From: Aeromonas veronii
Lineage (GTDB): Bacteria; Pseudomonadota; Gammaproteobacteria; Enterobacterales; Aeromonadaceae
NCBI GenBank assembly: GCA_041319085.1
Contig: CP101033.1
Span: forward strand, 645,001-709,000
Length of the DNA stretch: 64,000 bases
Direction: 5' to 3'
In this document: positions 8,867 to 17,951 of the stretch, one piece after another
Numbering within the stretch: position 1 is the stretch's first letter
How the letters are laid out: the number at the start of each line of letters is the position of its first letter
Position numbers and translations under genes: made by a program
Notes under the pieces: generated by a model
Seen by the model: the letters and a program-made list of their open reading frames with translations, nothing else
Database searches by the model: none
Told to the model about the DNA's origin: nothing

Positions 8867-8927
8867 CTGACGCTTTATAATAATCAAGAGCCGCCCCGGA
8901 TGGGACGGCCTCACATGAGCCGTGAAT

Positions 8928-10526
8928 ATGACTACAACAAGCTTGTCGCTCACCGAGTTGCTGAATGCGTTGGGATCACCGGAGCGCCGCACCGCGCTCA
9001 AGGGGATCCGGCGCGGGATCGAACGTGAATGCCTGCGCATCACGCCGGATGGCCGACTCGCCCAGAGCGACCATCCCCAGGCGCTGGGCTCGGCCCTGAC
9101 CCATCCCAATATCACTACCGACTACTCGGAGAGCCTGCTGGAGTTCATCACCCCGGCCACCGACTCCATCGACAGCCTGATGGAGCAGCTCGGCGACATC
9201 CATCACCATGTGATTCAGCATCTGGGGGACGAGCGGATTTGGCCGCTCTCCATGCCCTGCTTCGTTGGCGGGGAAGAGAGCATCCGGCTGGCCCAGTACG
9301 GCAGCTCCAACATCGGCAAGATGAAGACCCTCTACCGTCAGGGCTTGAAGCACCGCTACGGCAGCCTGATGCAGGTGATCGCCGGGGTGCACTTCAACTT
9401 CTCCATGCCCGACAGCTTCTGGAGCGAGTGGCAGGATCTGGTGTGCGAAGGGTGCTGCAGCCAGCGCTTTATCTCCGATAAATACATGGGGCTTATTCGC
9501 AACGTCTACCGCTTCGGCTGGCTGGTGCCCTATCTGTTCGGTGCCTCGCCGGCCATCTGCGAATCCTTCCTCAAAGGGCGCAAGAGCAACCTGCCGTTCG
9601 AGAAGACCGGCAAGGGCACTCTCTATCTGCCTTACGCCACCGCGCTGCGTCTCTCCGATCTCGGTTACACCAACAGTTCCCAGGCGGGGCTCAAGATCAG
9701 CCACGACAGCCTGCCAGCCTATGTCAGCAGCCTGCGCCGCGCCATCAACACCCATGACCCCGAGTTCGCCAAGATCGGGGTCAAGGTGAATGGCGAGTAC
9801 CGTCAGCTCAACGACAATGTGTTGCAGCTGGAGAACGAGCTCTACGCCCCGATCCGGCCCAAGCGCACCCCGCGCAGCGGCGAGAAGCCCTCGGATGCGC
9901 TGGATCAGCGCGGCATCGAATACATCGAGCTGCGCACCGTGGACGTCAACCCCTTCACCCCGCTCGGTATCGATGCGGATCAGATCCGCTTCTTCGATCT
10001 GTTCCTGGTCTGGTGCTTGTTGCGCCCCTCTCCGGTGCTGAGTGACGAGGAGATTGCCCGCAACCGCCGCAACCAGAACAAGGTGGTGCTGGAAGGCCGT
10101 CGTCCCGGCCTGACGCTTGAAGATGAGCAGGGTAATGCCATTGGCCTCAAAGAGTACGGCCTCAAGCTGTTCGACGAGCTGGCTCAGGTGGCCGAGCTGC
10201 TGGATCGCTGCTGCGGCCGCAACCACTACCGTGAGACGCTGGCGATGCACCGCGAGAAGCTGCTCAACCCCGAACTCACCTATTCCGCCCGCATGCTCAA
10301 GGAGTTGCTGGAGAGTGGCAAGGACAACGGCTGCTATGGCGACAAGCTGGCGACCCGCTATCGCGAGGCGCTGCTGGCAGGGGAGCTGCAGTATTGGGAT
10401 GAGGCCTACTTTGCCGGTGAGGCGAAGGATTCGCTGGCCAAGCAACGGGAGCGCGAGCGCAGCGACAGCCTGTCGTTTGACGACTTTCTGGCTGACTACT
10501 TCGGAACCCGCACCACTACCGTCTGA
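8928..10526 (+). CDS. gshA: glutamate-cysteine ligase
   Basis: GshA joins glutamate and cysteine with ATP in the first step of glutathione synthesis. The product is 532 residues, slightly longer than the E. coli enzyme (518). Family segments include GIRRGIERECLRI near the N-terminus, TDYSESLLEFITP, GVHFNFSMP and YIELRTVDVNPF. The ATG at 8928 is used; a GTG two codons upstream at 8922 is an alternative, and neither has a strong ribosome binding site. The gene is followed by a strong terminator. Confidence 0.95.
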   Translation: MTTTSLSLTELLNALGSPERRTALKGIRRGIERECLRITPDGRLAQSDHPQALGSALTHPNITTDYSESLLEFITPATDSIDSLMEQLGDIHHHVIQHLGDERIWPLSMPCFVGGEESIRLAQYGSSNIGKMKTLYRQGLKHRYGSLMQVIAGVHFNFSMPDSFWSEWQDLVCEGCCSQRFISDKYMGLIRNVYRFGWLVPYLFGASPAICESFLKGRKSNLPFEKTGKGTLYLPYATALRLSDLGYTNSSQAGLKISHDSLPAYVSSLRRAINTHDPEFAKIGVKVNGEYRQLNDNVLQLENELYAPIRPKRTPRSGEKPSDALDQRGIEYIELRTVDVNPFTPLGIDADQIRFFDLFLVWCLLRPSPVLSDEEIARNRRNQNKVVLEGRRPGLTLEDEQGNAIGLKEYGLKLFDELAQVAELLDRCCGRNHYRETLAMHREKLLNPELTYSARMLKELLESGKDNGCYGDKLATRYREALLAGELQYWDEAYFAGEAKDSLAKQRERERSDSLSFDDFLADYFGTRTTTV

Positions 10527-10543
10527 TGGCTGGTACGTGCCAA

Positions 10544-10573
10544 CAAAAAGCCGCTCGAGTGAGCGGCTTTTTT
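10544..10573. terminator. bidirectional terminator between gshA and the acyl-CoA ligase
   Basis: AAAAAGCCGCTC pairs with GAGCGGCTTTTTT around a short AGT-type loop. The A-tract and T-tract on both sides suit termination of both convergent genes. Confidence 0.8.
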
Positions 10574-10593
10574 ATTTCTGAACCTGAGCGTTA

Positions 10594-12384
10594 TCAGACG
10601 TGGTTATACATGGCCTCGATTTCGCTCTGGTACTTGGCCTCGATGATCTTGCGGCGCAGCTTCATGGTGGGGGTGAGTTCACCCAGCTCCATGGAGAAGG
10701 CGCTCGGCAGCAGGGTGAACTTCTTCACCTGCTCGAACTTGGCCAGCTCTTTTTGCAAGTCAGCGATGCGGGCCTCGAAGAACTCCATTACCCGGGAGTG
10801 GCGCAGCAGCTCGGTCTTGCACTGGTATTGCAGGTTGATGGAGCGGGCGTACTCTTCCAGCGACTCGAAGCAGGGGACGATCAGCGCCGAGACGAAGTGG
10901 CGGGCATCGGCAACGATGGCGATCTGCTCGATAAAGCGATCCTTGCCGATGGTCCCTTCCACCAGTTGCGGCGCCACGTATTTACCGTTGGAGGTCTTCA
11001 TCAGCTCCTTGAGGCGCTCGGTGAAGTAGATATTGCCTTCGCTATCGAGCTCACCGGCATCGCCAGTACGCAGGAAGCCATCTTCGGTCATCACTTCGGC
11101 AGTGGCTTGGGGCTTGTTGTAGTAGCCGCGCATCACGGTGGGGGAGCGCACCAGCAGCTCATTGTTCTCACCCAGCTTCACGTCGATGCCGTCCAGTGCT
11201 GTGCCGATGGAGCCGAGCTTGAACTGGCTATCCTCGTAGCAGCAGACGGTGGCGGTGGTCTCGGTCATGCCGTAGCCGTACTTGAGGTTAAGCCCCATCG
11301 CCTGGAAGAAGAAGTTCACGTCATCGGCCAGACGGGCGCCCGCCACCGGCAGGAAGCGGGTGCGGCCACCAAAGCGGGCGCGCAGTTTGCGAAACACCAG
11401 TCGCTCGGCGAGCCAGAGCTGGCCGTAGAGCAGCGGGGAGGCGGACTTGCCCACCTGACGGGTAGCAACCATCTGCTTGCCGACCCTGGTCGCCCAGCCA
11501 AACAGGGCGCGACGCAGGGCAGGAGCCTGAGCCACCTTGGCCTGGATCATGGCGTAGGCCTTCTCGTAGAGGCGCGGCACGGCGCACATCACGGTCGGTT
11601 GCACTTCGCCAATCACATCCATCACTTTCTGCGGATCGCGGATATAGACGTTCTCGCCACCGCAGTAGAGCACGTAGAAACTCCAGACCCGCTCGAACAC
11701 ATGGCTGAGCGGCAGCATGCAGAGCGACACATCCTGCTGATTGAGGTCGAGGCGGCTGTTGTGCATCTCGAAACAGGCGGCAATGTTGGCAAAATCGAGC
11801 ATCACCCCCTTGGGTTCGCCTGTGGTGCCAGAGGTGTAGATCAGGGTCAGCAAGTCGTCCATCCGGTACTGGCTCTCGCGCTCCCGCAGTCCTTGTTCGC
11901 TGGGCTGATGGTTGCCGGAGACCAGAAACTCCTGGAAGTGGCTCGCCTGCTCGCAGCCGCGTAGATTGACGTTGCCGTCGAGGGCGACGAGCTGGCGGAG
12001 CTCGCCGCTTTCAATCAGTTGCAGTGCCTGGTCGAACTGGTGCTGTTCACCGACAAACAGTATGCCGATGTTGGCATCGCGCACGATATAGCGCAGTTGA
12101 TCGAGGGTGCTGGTGGGATAAATCGGGACACTGACACCGCGGGCGGCAAGGATGCCGAGATCGGCCTGGGTCCACTCCGGCATGTTGCGGGCATAGATGC
12201 CGACCATTTCGGTGGGCTGGTGGCCGCTGCGGATCAGCGCCTGTGCGCAGTAGTCCATGGCCTGGCCCAGAGTACGCCAGCCGATGGCACGCCACTGGCC
12301 ATCTTGCTGAACCCGCAGGGCAGCCTTGTTGCCAAGCTGGGCAATACGTTCACGCATCAGTCGAACCAGATGAAGCTTCGGCAT
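10594..12384 (-). CDS. AMP-dependent long-chain acyl-CoA ligase-like protein
   Basis: This 596-residue enzyme belongs to the adenylate-forming family and probably activates long-chain fatty acids to acyl-CoA with ATP. The P-loop-like AMP-binding motif LTLIYTSGTTGEPKG is at residues 179-193. YGMTETTATVCCYE, and GDAGELDSEGNIYFTERLKE with the hinge, follow in the usual order. It resembles the long bacterial 'Faa1-like' ligases, so it is likely a second ligase beside a separate FadD elsewhere. There is no neighbour to form an operon with. Confidence 0.85.
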   Translation of the reverse strand: MPKLHLVRLMRERIAQLGNKAALRVQQDGQWRAIGWRTLGQAMDYCAQALIRSGHQPTEMVGIYARNMPEWTQADLGILAARGVSVPIYPTSTLDQLRYIVRDANIGILFVGEQHQFDQALQLIESGELRQLVALDGNVNLRGCEQASHFQEFLVSGNHQPSEQGLRERESQYRMDDLLTLIYTSGTTGEPKGVMLDFANIAACFEMHNSRLDLNQQDVSLCMLPLSHVFERVWSFYVLYCGGENVYIRDPQKVMDVIGEVQPTVMCAVPRLYEKAYAMIQAKVAQAPALRRALFGWATRVGKQMVATRQVGKSASPLLYGQLWLAERLVFRKLRARFGGRTRFLPVAGARLADDVNFFFQAMGLNLKYGYGMTETTATVCCYEDSQFKLGSIGTALDGIDVKLGENNELLVRSPTVMRGYYNKPQATAEVMTEDGFLRTGDAGELDSEGNIYFTERLKELMKTSNGKYVAPQLVEGTIGKDRFIEQIAIVADARHFVSALIVPCFESLEEYARSINLQYQCKTELLRHSRVMEFFEARIADLQKELAKFEQVKKFTLLPSAFSMELGELTPTMKLRRKIIEAKYQSEIEAMYNHV

Positions 12385-12569
12385 CAGTTAAACATCCTTT
12401 AATTACAGTTGTACGCCCGCGAGGGCACTAAAAATGGGGCTAGAGTTTAAACTTCAATATTACAGCTTACAAGTGTTCGCCATTTGCCTTGGATCACAAA
12501 GCGCGCAAATAGCTCTCCCTTTGCGCGGGCTGGCCGATACTGCAAGGGAGTGCAAAGAGGGTTAACGAT

Positions 12570-13115
12570 ATGAATCTGTGGGTGAAAGGGGTGTTGGCCG
12601 CGGTCGGGCTGATGGTGGTGGGGGGCGCTGCGTTTTGGTTCTTTGCCGGAACGTCATCACAGGGGCCCGCCAATCCCTGGTATGAAGGGGCCAAGGGGTA
12701 TCAGCAGGCGCAGCAACAGGCGCTGGCGTTGGGCTATCCGCTGCTCTATGTGCTGGAGACCCCCAAGTGCCGCCGCTGCGGTGATCTGGATAAGAAATTC
12801 TGGCAGAGCAAGGAGATGGCTGGCCCGCTTGCCCGGCTGGTGAAGGTGCGGCTCAACCCGGGCAAGGGGGATGGCAGCGAGCAGATCCTGCGCCGCTTTC
12901 CCAAGGTGGCCACACCGCCAGGCATCTATATCCAGCCGCCGGGGCTGCCCCTCAAACCCATCAAGATAGTGGTGGATATCGATCAGATCTGGATGCCGGG
13001 AAAAACTTGGCAGCGTGGCTTTTATATGCCGCTCTCCGGTGCCGGATTTGAGGCGGTGCTGCACTCCACCCTGGCCTTGCAGGATCCCTCGTTGGATAAC
13101 GCTCCCCTTGATTGA
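12570..13115 (+). CDS. membrane-anchored thioredoxin-like protein
   Basis: The 181-residue protein has one N-terminal membrane helix (about 5-26) and a soluble domain with the CRRC pair at residues 67-70 in a thioredoxin-like setting (YPLLYVLETPKCRRCGDLDKK). The cis-proline loop would be VATPPGIYIQ. This suggests a periplasmic thiol-disulfide or redox-linked role, but no specific partner is evident. It converges on rimI, whose end is 37 bases away. Confidence 0.65.
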   Translation: MNLWVKGVLAAVGLMVVGGAAFWFFAGTSSQGPANPWYEGAKGYQQAQQQALALGYPLLYVLETPKCRRCGDLDKKFWQSKEMAGPLARLVKVRLNPGKGDGSEQILRRFPKVATPPGIYIQPPGLPLKPIKIVVDIDQIWMPGKTWQRGFYMPLSGAGFEAVLHSTLALQDPSLDNAPLD

Positions 13116-13152
13116 GGGGGACAAGCAGTTTGAGTATGGCGAACAGGCGGGA

Positions 13153-13602
13153 TCAACCGAAATCGAACAGCCGCGACATCAGCACCGCATCTTCCCGGTC
13201 ATTGCCGGTGCCGTAGTAGTCGGCGCGGCGGCAATACTCGGCAAAACCGGTGCTCTCGTAGAGGTTGATGGCGGTTTGGTTACCGGCCCGCACCTCGAGA
13301 AACCAGGCCTCTGCGCCCGCTTGTTTGCTGCGCGCCAGATAGGCCTGCAACAGCGCCCGTCCCAACCCCTTGCCCTGAAACGCCGGATGCACGCAGATGT
13401 TCATCAGCGAGCTGTCACCGGCCACCAGATCCGAGATATAGAAGCCCGCCGGGCGGCCGTCGATCAGCATCAAGCCGTTGAGATAGCGAGGGCCGAAGCA
13501 GGAGAGCAGGTTGGCCTGACTCCACGGCTCCTTGTGTGCGGCTTGTTCGATGGGGTAGACAAGGTCGAAATCGCTCTCGAGCAGGGGGCGAAACTCAGGC
13601 AT
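13153..13602 (-). CDS. rimI: ribosomal-protein-S18-alanine N-acetyltransferase
   Basis: RimI acetylates the N-terminal alanine of ribosomal protein S18. The 149-residue product is a GNAT fold protein with the acetyl-CoA motif VHPAFQGKGLGRALLQ (about residues 77-92) and the C-terminal YESTGFAEYCRRADYY typical of RimI. The start at 13602 has GGAG five bases upstream. It follows holD in the same direction, an arrangement also found in E. coli. The gap of about 110 bases to holD is longer than usual. Confidence 0.92.
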   Translation of the reverse strand: MPEFRPLLESDFDLVYPIEQAAHKEPWSQANLLSCFGPRYLNGLMLIDGRPAGFYISDLVAGDSSLMNICVHPAFQGKGLGRALLQAYLARSKQAGAEAWFLEVRAGNQTAINLYESTGFAEYCRRADYYGTGNDREDAVLMSRLFDFG

Positions 13603-13711
13603 GGTGGCTCCGGATGGCAAGATGTTGGGCACTGGGGTTGGCAGGGGCAGCGTGTGTAAAATCAGGTAAAAAGAGCGGCATCACGGTGGGACTCGGCGGC
13701 ATGATGCAGGA

Positions 13712-14146
13712 TTACGCCGCGCTGGCCGCAAGGTATGGGCGCAGTTGTTGCCACAGGGCGCGCTTTTGTGCGGCGCTGGGGGCTAGCGGGCAGATCAGCG
13801 CATCCGGCCGCTCGGGGTTGGCCTCGGTCAGCCAGAGCAGCGGTGAGGCGTCCGCCCTGTGCAGGTCGGCGGGTGGCAGCTCGCTGAGCAGTGAGACCTC
13901 GTCGGGCGTCATGCCGAGCAACTGGCAGATATCCGCCAGCAGCGTGGTGGCAGGCAGCTGCGGCGCCAGTAGCCAGAGTTTGCCGCTGGGCTGTGGGGCG
14001 CTGCTGGCCGGGGCCGTCTGGCCGGGCTGCGCGGCATGTTGCTCAAGCTCGGGAGCGGGTTCTGCGCCCAGCAATGCCGGACGACGCAGCTGCCAGCTTT
14101 GAATGCCCATGCGGGCCAACATGCTCTGACGAACGGGATCTTGCAT
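13712..14146 (-). CDS. holD: DNA polymerase III psi subunit
   Basis: HolD joins the clamp loader to single-strand-binding protein through the chi subunit. The 144-residue product from the ATG at 14146 begins MQDPVRQSMLARMGIQSWQL and has the recognisable psi segments MGIQSWQLRRP and, near the C-terminus, KRALWQQLRPYL. A proline/alanine/glutamine-rich linker at about residues 35-55 is not found in E. coli HolD. The reading frame is open further upstream but without resemblance to HolD. It lies upstream of rimI. Confidence 0.8.
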   Translation of the reverse strand: MQDPVRQSMLARMGIQSWQLRRPALLGAEPAPELEQHAAQPGQTAPASSAPQPSGKLWLLAPQLPATTLLADICQLLGMTPDEVSLLSELPPADLHRADASPLLWLTEANPERPDALICPLAPSAAQKRALWQQLRPYLAASAA

Positions 14147-14462
14147 CTGGGGCGACTCACTCTTGATCTTGCATTGGGGAAAATCGTGTTGCGCAGGGTA
14201 CACTCGAACCGCTTTTGCTGCACCCTTTGCAACCCATCATCTGGCGCATGCGGGCATGGCGCTCCTCACGACGCCATGTTACACAGGGGCGCTGCACGCC
14301 GTTGATACGGGATCGCACCACCCTTGCATTTTTTGCTGTCAGAGGCGGGTATTGTGCGGCAAGAGATACCAGAATACACATCATAACAAGACAAAACCCA
14401 CGGTCGAACAAATGGATATCGCACCTTGGGACTATCATCATCCCAGCTTTGGAACACTCTCT

Positions 14463-16076
14463 ATGTCGCCTTTAGCTCAAGCCCAGAACCCTGCGCGTCT
14501 TATTCCTATCCAGGAGCGGCTGCCCCGTCTGCTGGCCGCTCTGGGCGAGGGGCTCTATGAACGGCAGGATGCCCTGCGCCTCGGTCTGCTGGCTGCCCTC
14601 AGCGGCGAGAGCGTCTTCTTGCTGGGGCCACCCGGTATCGCCAAGAGTCTGATCGCCCGTCGCCTCAAGCTGGCCTTTCACGACGCCCGCCACTTTGAAT
14701 ACCTGATGACCCGTTTCAGCACGCCGGAGGAGGTGTTCGGCCCCCTCTCCATTCAGGCGTTGAAAGAGGATGGCAAATACCTGCGCCTCACCGCCGGTTA
14801 TCTGCCGGAGGCCGAAGTGGTGTTTCTCGACGAGATCTGGAAGGCGGGCCCCGCCATCCTCAATACCCTGCTTACTGCCATCAACGAGCGGCAGTTTCGC
14901 AACGGCGACAGCCAGCACCCCATCCCGATGCGTTTGCTGGTGACCGCTTCCAACGAGCTGCCCGCGCCGGATAGCGGGCTGGAAGCGCTCTACGACCGGA
15001 TGCTGGTGCGGATCTGGATGGATCGGGTGCAGGAGAAAGCCAACTTTCAATCCATGCTGGCCAGCGATGGCCATGCCCACCAGAACCTGCCTGAATCCCT
15101 GCAGATCCGGGGGGATGAGTACGAGCAGTGGCAGAGCCAGATTGAGCAGGTGCGCCTGCCGGATGCCTGTTTCGAGCTCATCTATCAGCTGCGCCAGCAG
15201 CTCGACAGCCAGCTGGCCCATCGCTGCTATGTGTCGGATCGCCGCTGGAAGAAGGCGGTACGGCTTATCAAGGCCAGTGCCTTCTTCAATGGCCGCGATG
15301 AGGTGGCCCCTCTCGATTTGCTGCTGTTCAAGGATTGCCTCTGGCATGACGAGGAGTCCCGTACCACGCTGATGGAGATGATGACCGAGTTCTCCCGTCT
15401 CTATGGCTATCAGCAACTGGCGCTGACCCGCCAGCTGTTGGCGCTTAGGGATCAGTTCAAACAGCTGAAACAGAGCGTGGCTCAGCGGCTCTGCACCAAG
15501 GCGCGGCAACGCAAGCAGTGGTTTGGCCGCCGTGCTCGGGGCATCGAGATCCCGCTCGCCAATGCCAGACCTTTTGGCAAGCAAGTGCACTTCCATCTGC
15601 TCACCCCGGCGCCGCTGGATGGCAGCGATCCCGAGCGTCTCACCCGCACACTGGTGTTCGATCGAACTCTGCTCTCCCACTGGCATCCGACCGGTGAGGC
15701 GCTGGTGGGTTATGAGTTCGGCAACCCGAAAGAGGGGCATTACGAGCTGGTGCTGGACGATGAGCTGCGGCTGCAGGTGCTCGATATCCAGCGCCAGCAG
15801 ATCCCGCTGGTGTTGATGGAGCGCAACGCCATCCCCGAGGTGGTGCTGGAGCCCTGGTTGCAGGCGCTCGATGAACAACTGGTTCAGGCCGGCAAGGTGA
15901 TGCAGGAGCTCAAGCAGCAGCGCAGCCTATTCGAGCGTCATCAGCAACACCTGTTTATCGGCCAGCGCTGGTTGCAGCAGGTGGAAGACAGCTTCTTCGT
16001 GCTGAACCGGGACCTCGAACTGCTGCGCAGCGAGCTGACGCAGTGGCGCGAGCGACTGCCAAGGCTGGACGAGTAA
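14463..16076 (+). CDS. ravA: MoxR-type AAA+ ATPase RavA
   Basis: RavA is a hexameric ATPase that works with ViaA and, in E. coli, binds the inducible lysine decarboxylase and touches respiratory complexes. The 537-residue product has Walker A GPPGIAKS (residues 55-62), Walker B VVFLDEIW and the MoxR segment ILNTLLTAINERQFRNG. The C-terminal half, past about 330, is more variable and fits the discoidal and wing regions. The ATG at 14463 is chosen because the homologous part starts there, although the frame is open from 14163. viaA starts 10 bases after the stop. Confidence 0.93.
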   Translation: MSPLAQAQNPARLIPIQERLPRLLAALGEGLYERQDALRLGLLAALSGESVFLLGPPGIAKSLIARRLKLAFHDARHFEYLMTRFSTPEEVFGPLSIQALKEDGKYLRLTAGYLPEAEVVFLDEIWKAGPAILNTLLTAINERQFRNGDSQHPIPMRLLVTASNELPAPDSGLEALYDRMLVRIWMDRVQEKANFQSMLASDGHAHQNLPESLQIRGDEYEQWQSQIEQVRLPDACFELIYQLRQQLDSQLAHRCYVSDRRWKKAVRLIKASAFFNGRDEVAPLDLLLFKDCLWHDEESRTTLMEMMTEFSRLYGYQQLALTRQLLALRDQFKQLKQSVAQRLCTKARQRKQWFGRRARGIEIPLANARPFGKQVHFHLLTPAPLDGSDPERLTRTLVFDRTLLSHWHPTGEALVGYEFGNPKEGHYELVLDDELRLQVLDIQRQQIPLVLMERNAIPEVVLEPWLQALDEQLVQAGKVMQELKQQRSLFERHQQHLFIGQRWLQQVEDSFFVLNRDLELLRSELTQWRERLPRLDE

Positions 16077-16085
16077 GGAGCGCTC

Positions 16086-17540
16086 ATGCTTGAGATCGGC
16101 ATGCTGGATCTGGGCCTTCTCATGGGAGAAGGTGAGCTGGCTGGGGAGGTGGTGGCGCTGCTGGCGGCCTCGCCCAAGATTTCCGAATTTATCAAACGCT
16201 CCCCGCTACAGGGCAAGCTGCTGAAAAAGCGCCTGCAGAGCTGGGGCGAGCAGCTTGGCGAGGAGATCCGTCACAAGCCGGTGCCGGTGGCGCTGGAGCA
16301 GGAGTACCTGCTCTATCAGGCGCATCGGCAACTGCCGATGACCGAGCTGATTGGTCGCCTGCCCGGCTTGCTGGAGTCGCTGGAGCAGTACAGCCCCTTC
16401 GCCGGTGAGGCCAGATCCTTGGTGCGTCAGCTGACTGCTCACCCCACCGAGGGGCTGCGCCAGCTCTTTATCGACAAGTGGCGCGCCAGTCTGGTGGGGA
16501 GCCTGCTGCAACTGCAGCAGCAGATCGCCGAAGCGGAGCGGGAGAAGCAGCGTCAGGAGATTGAAGATCAGCTGCTGGCGAGCCGCACCCTGGCTGATGC
16601 CCTCGATCCCAACCAGATCTCCGCGGGCGGCCTGTGGGATCTGGCGCAGGGACACTGGCACAAGCGCAGTCTGATGCTGATCAAACAATACGCCCGCATG
16701 TTGCAGCGCGAGCCCTTGCTGGCGGAGATTGCCGGTCTGCTCGGGCGCAGCGAGCGGGATCGGCGGGCGCAGGAGCAGCCGGTGCCGCCGGTCGAGGTGC
16801 TGGAGCTGGAGCCCGCCCCCAGCGACGATGTGCCGGACGATTTGGTGGGCATCCATCAGGCCAGCGATCTGATGCGGCTGCTGCCAAGCGAGGCGGTGAT
16901 GCTGGGCCTGCCCGAGCTGGAGCTGGAGTTCTATCGCCGCTATCTGGAGCGGCGTCTGCTCAGCTACCAGTCGCGCGGCACCCTGCCGCGTCAGCGCATC
17001 ATGTTGCGTACCCCGGAACAGGGTGGCCAGCAGTTGCAGCAACGGGGCCCCTTTATCGTCTGTGTCGATACCTCCGGCTCCATGGGGGGTTATCCCGAGG
17101 AGTGTGCCAAGGCGCTGTTTCTGGCACTGCTCAAGGTAGCGATGGACGAGAAGCGCGGCTGCTACCTGATGCTCTTCTCCACCGAGGTGGCGACCCTCGA
17201 GATCACCGCCGATACCGGACTGGAGAAGGCGGAGCGCTTCCTCTCCATGAGTTTTCACGGCGGTACCGATCTGGTGCCCTGCCTCGAGAAGGCGCTGGCC
17301 AAGCTCGATGATCCCGCCTTTGCCAAGGCCGATGTGCTGGTCATCTCCGACTTTATCGCCCAGAGCCTGCCCCACGTCCTGCTCGATCAGATGAACCGCT
17401 ATCGTCAGCGCCAGACCCGTTTTCACGCCGTCGCCATGTCCCGCCACGCCAAGCAGGCGCTGTTGCGGGTCTTTGACAACAGCTGGCTGCTCGATTGTGG
17501 CCTGCGTGGTCGGTTGTTGCGGCGCTGGCAGCATCACTAG
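16086..17540 (+). CDS. viaA: VWA-domain protein ViaA
   Basis: ViaA is the partner of RavA and stimulates its ATPase activity. The 484-residue product is almost the same length as the E. coli protein. The N-terminal helical part is followed by a C-terminal von Willebrand A domain with the metal-binding motif DTSGSMGG starting at residue 328, then GGTDLVPCLEKAL and a distal aspartate in DVLVISDF. GAGTAAGGAGCGCTC precedes the ATG. It forms an operon with ravA, 10 bases apart. Confidence 0.94.
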   Translation: MLEIGMLDLGLLMGEGELAGEVVALLAASPKISEFIKRSPLQGKLLKKRLQSWGEQLGEEIRHKPVPVALEQEYLLYQAHRQLPMTELIGRLPGLLESLEQYSPFAGEARSLVRQLTAHPTEGLRQLFIDKWRASLVGSLLQLQQQIAEAEREKQRQEIEDQLLASRTLADALDPNQISAGGLWDLAQGHWHKRSLMLIKQYARMLQREPLLAEIAGLLGRSERDRRAQEQPVPPVEVLELEPAPSDDVPDDLVGIHQASDLMRLLPSEAVMLGLPELELEFYRRYLERRLLSYQSRGTLPRQRIMLRTPEQGGQQLQQRGPFIVCVDTSGSMGGYPEECAKALFLALLKVAMDEKRGCYLMLFSTEVATLEITADTGLEKAERFLSMSFHGGTDLVPCLEKALAKLDDPAFAKADVLVISDFIAQSLPHVLLDQMNRYRQRQTRFHAVAMSRHAKQALLRVFDNSWLLDCGLRGRLLRRWQHH

Positions 17541-17666
17541 GGGTTGCCCACCAGGAATCACCAGGCGCGGCTCGAGACTACAGCCACATGTTGCCGTATG
17601 GCGGACCCCTATGCAGACGTGATCGCTCCCCTCAACCGGTTGCGCGAGCAGGCGGTCCTGATCCCG

Positions 17667-17732
17667 CGTGCCGACAGTGCGCTGTACCGTGCGAAGGGGG
17701 CTGGTCGCAAGCGGGTGGAAACAGACGGCTGA
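17667..17732 (+). pseudogene. C-terminal scrap of a GGDEF (diguanylate cyclase) gene
   Basis: Positions 17667-17732 encode RADSALYRAKGAGRKRVETD-G followed by a stop. This matches the very end of GGDEF domains, where AD.ALYRAK..GRNRV is nearly invariant. Nothing of the GGDEF active site is present upstream in any frame, so it is a remnant and not a gene. It lies between viaA and prfC, just before the prfC promoter. Confidence 0.6.
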
Positions 17733-17951
17733 CGGGCTGGGTATTTTTCACTCGCGCGGGTATAATGTCGGGCAATTTTGCTTTGACTCAGGCGAGAAGA
17801 CCCATGTAGCGCAACCCTCCTCCCTCTCTCCATCAGGTTGGCAACACGCCAGCTGGCGTGGCTTTCGTTGCGTATACATGTGCCGTGAGCGGCATTCCGG
17901 ATTTATTCCCACGGTGGCTGATGCCACCGCTCAATAGAAGAACGTTGAATT
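17733..17951 (+). promoter_or_regulatory. prfC promoter and structured leader
   Basis: A TATAAT -10 element is at 17761-17766 with only a poor -35 before it. The transcript would have a leader of about 180 bases. It contains a start-stop pair ATGTAG at 17804-17809, the palindrome CACGCCAGCTGGCGTG at 17845-17860, and a CGGTGGC/GCCACCG hairpin just before the start region of prfC. No long reading frame is credible here. Confidence 0.45.

Noticed and set aside
14472..15878. A 468-codon minus-strand frame opposite ravA, and a similar one opposite viaA (16206-17561)
   Set aside because: They mirror highly conserved real genes and have low-complexity Gln/Leu/His-rich translations without ribosome binding sites.
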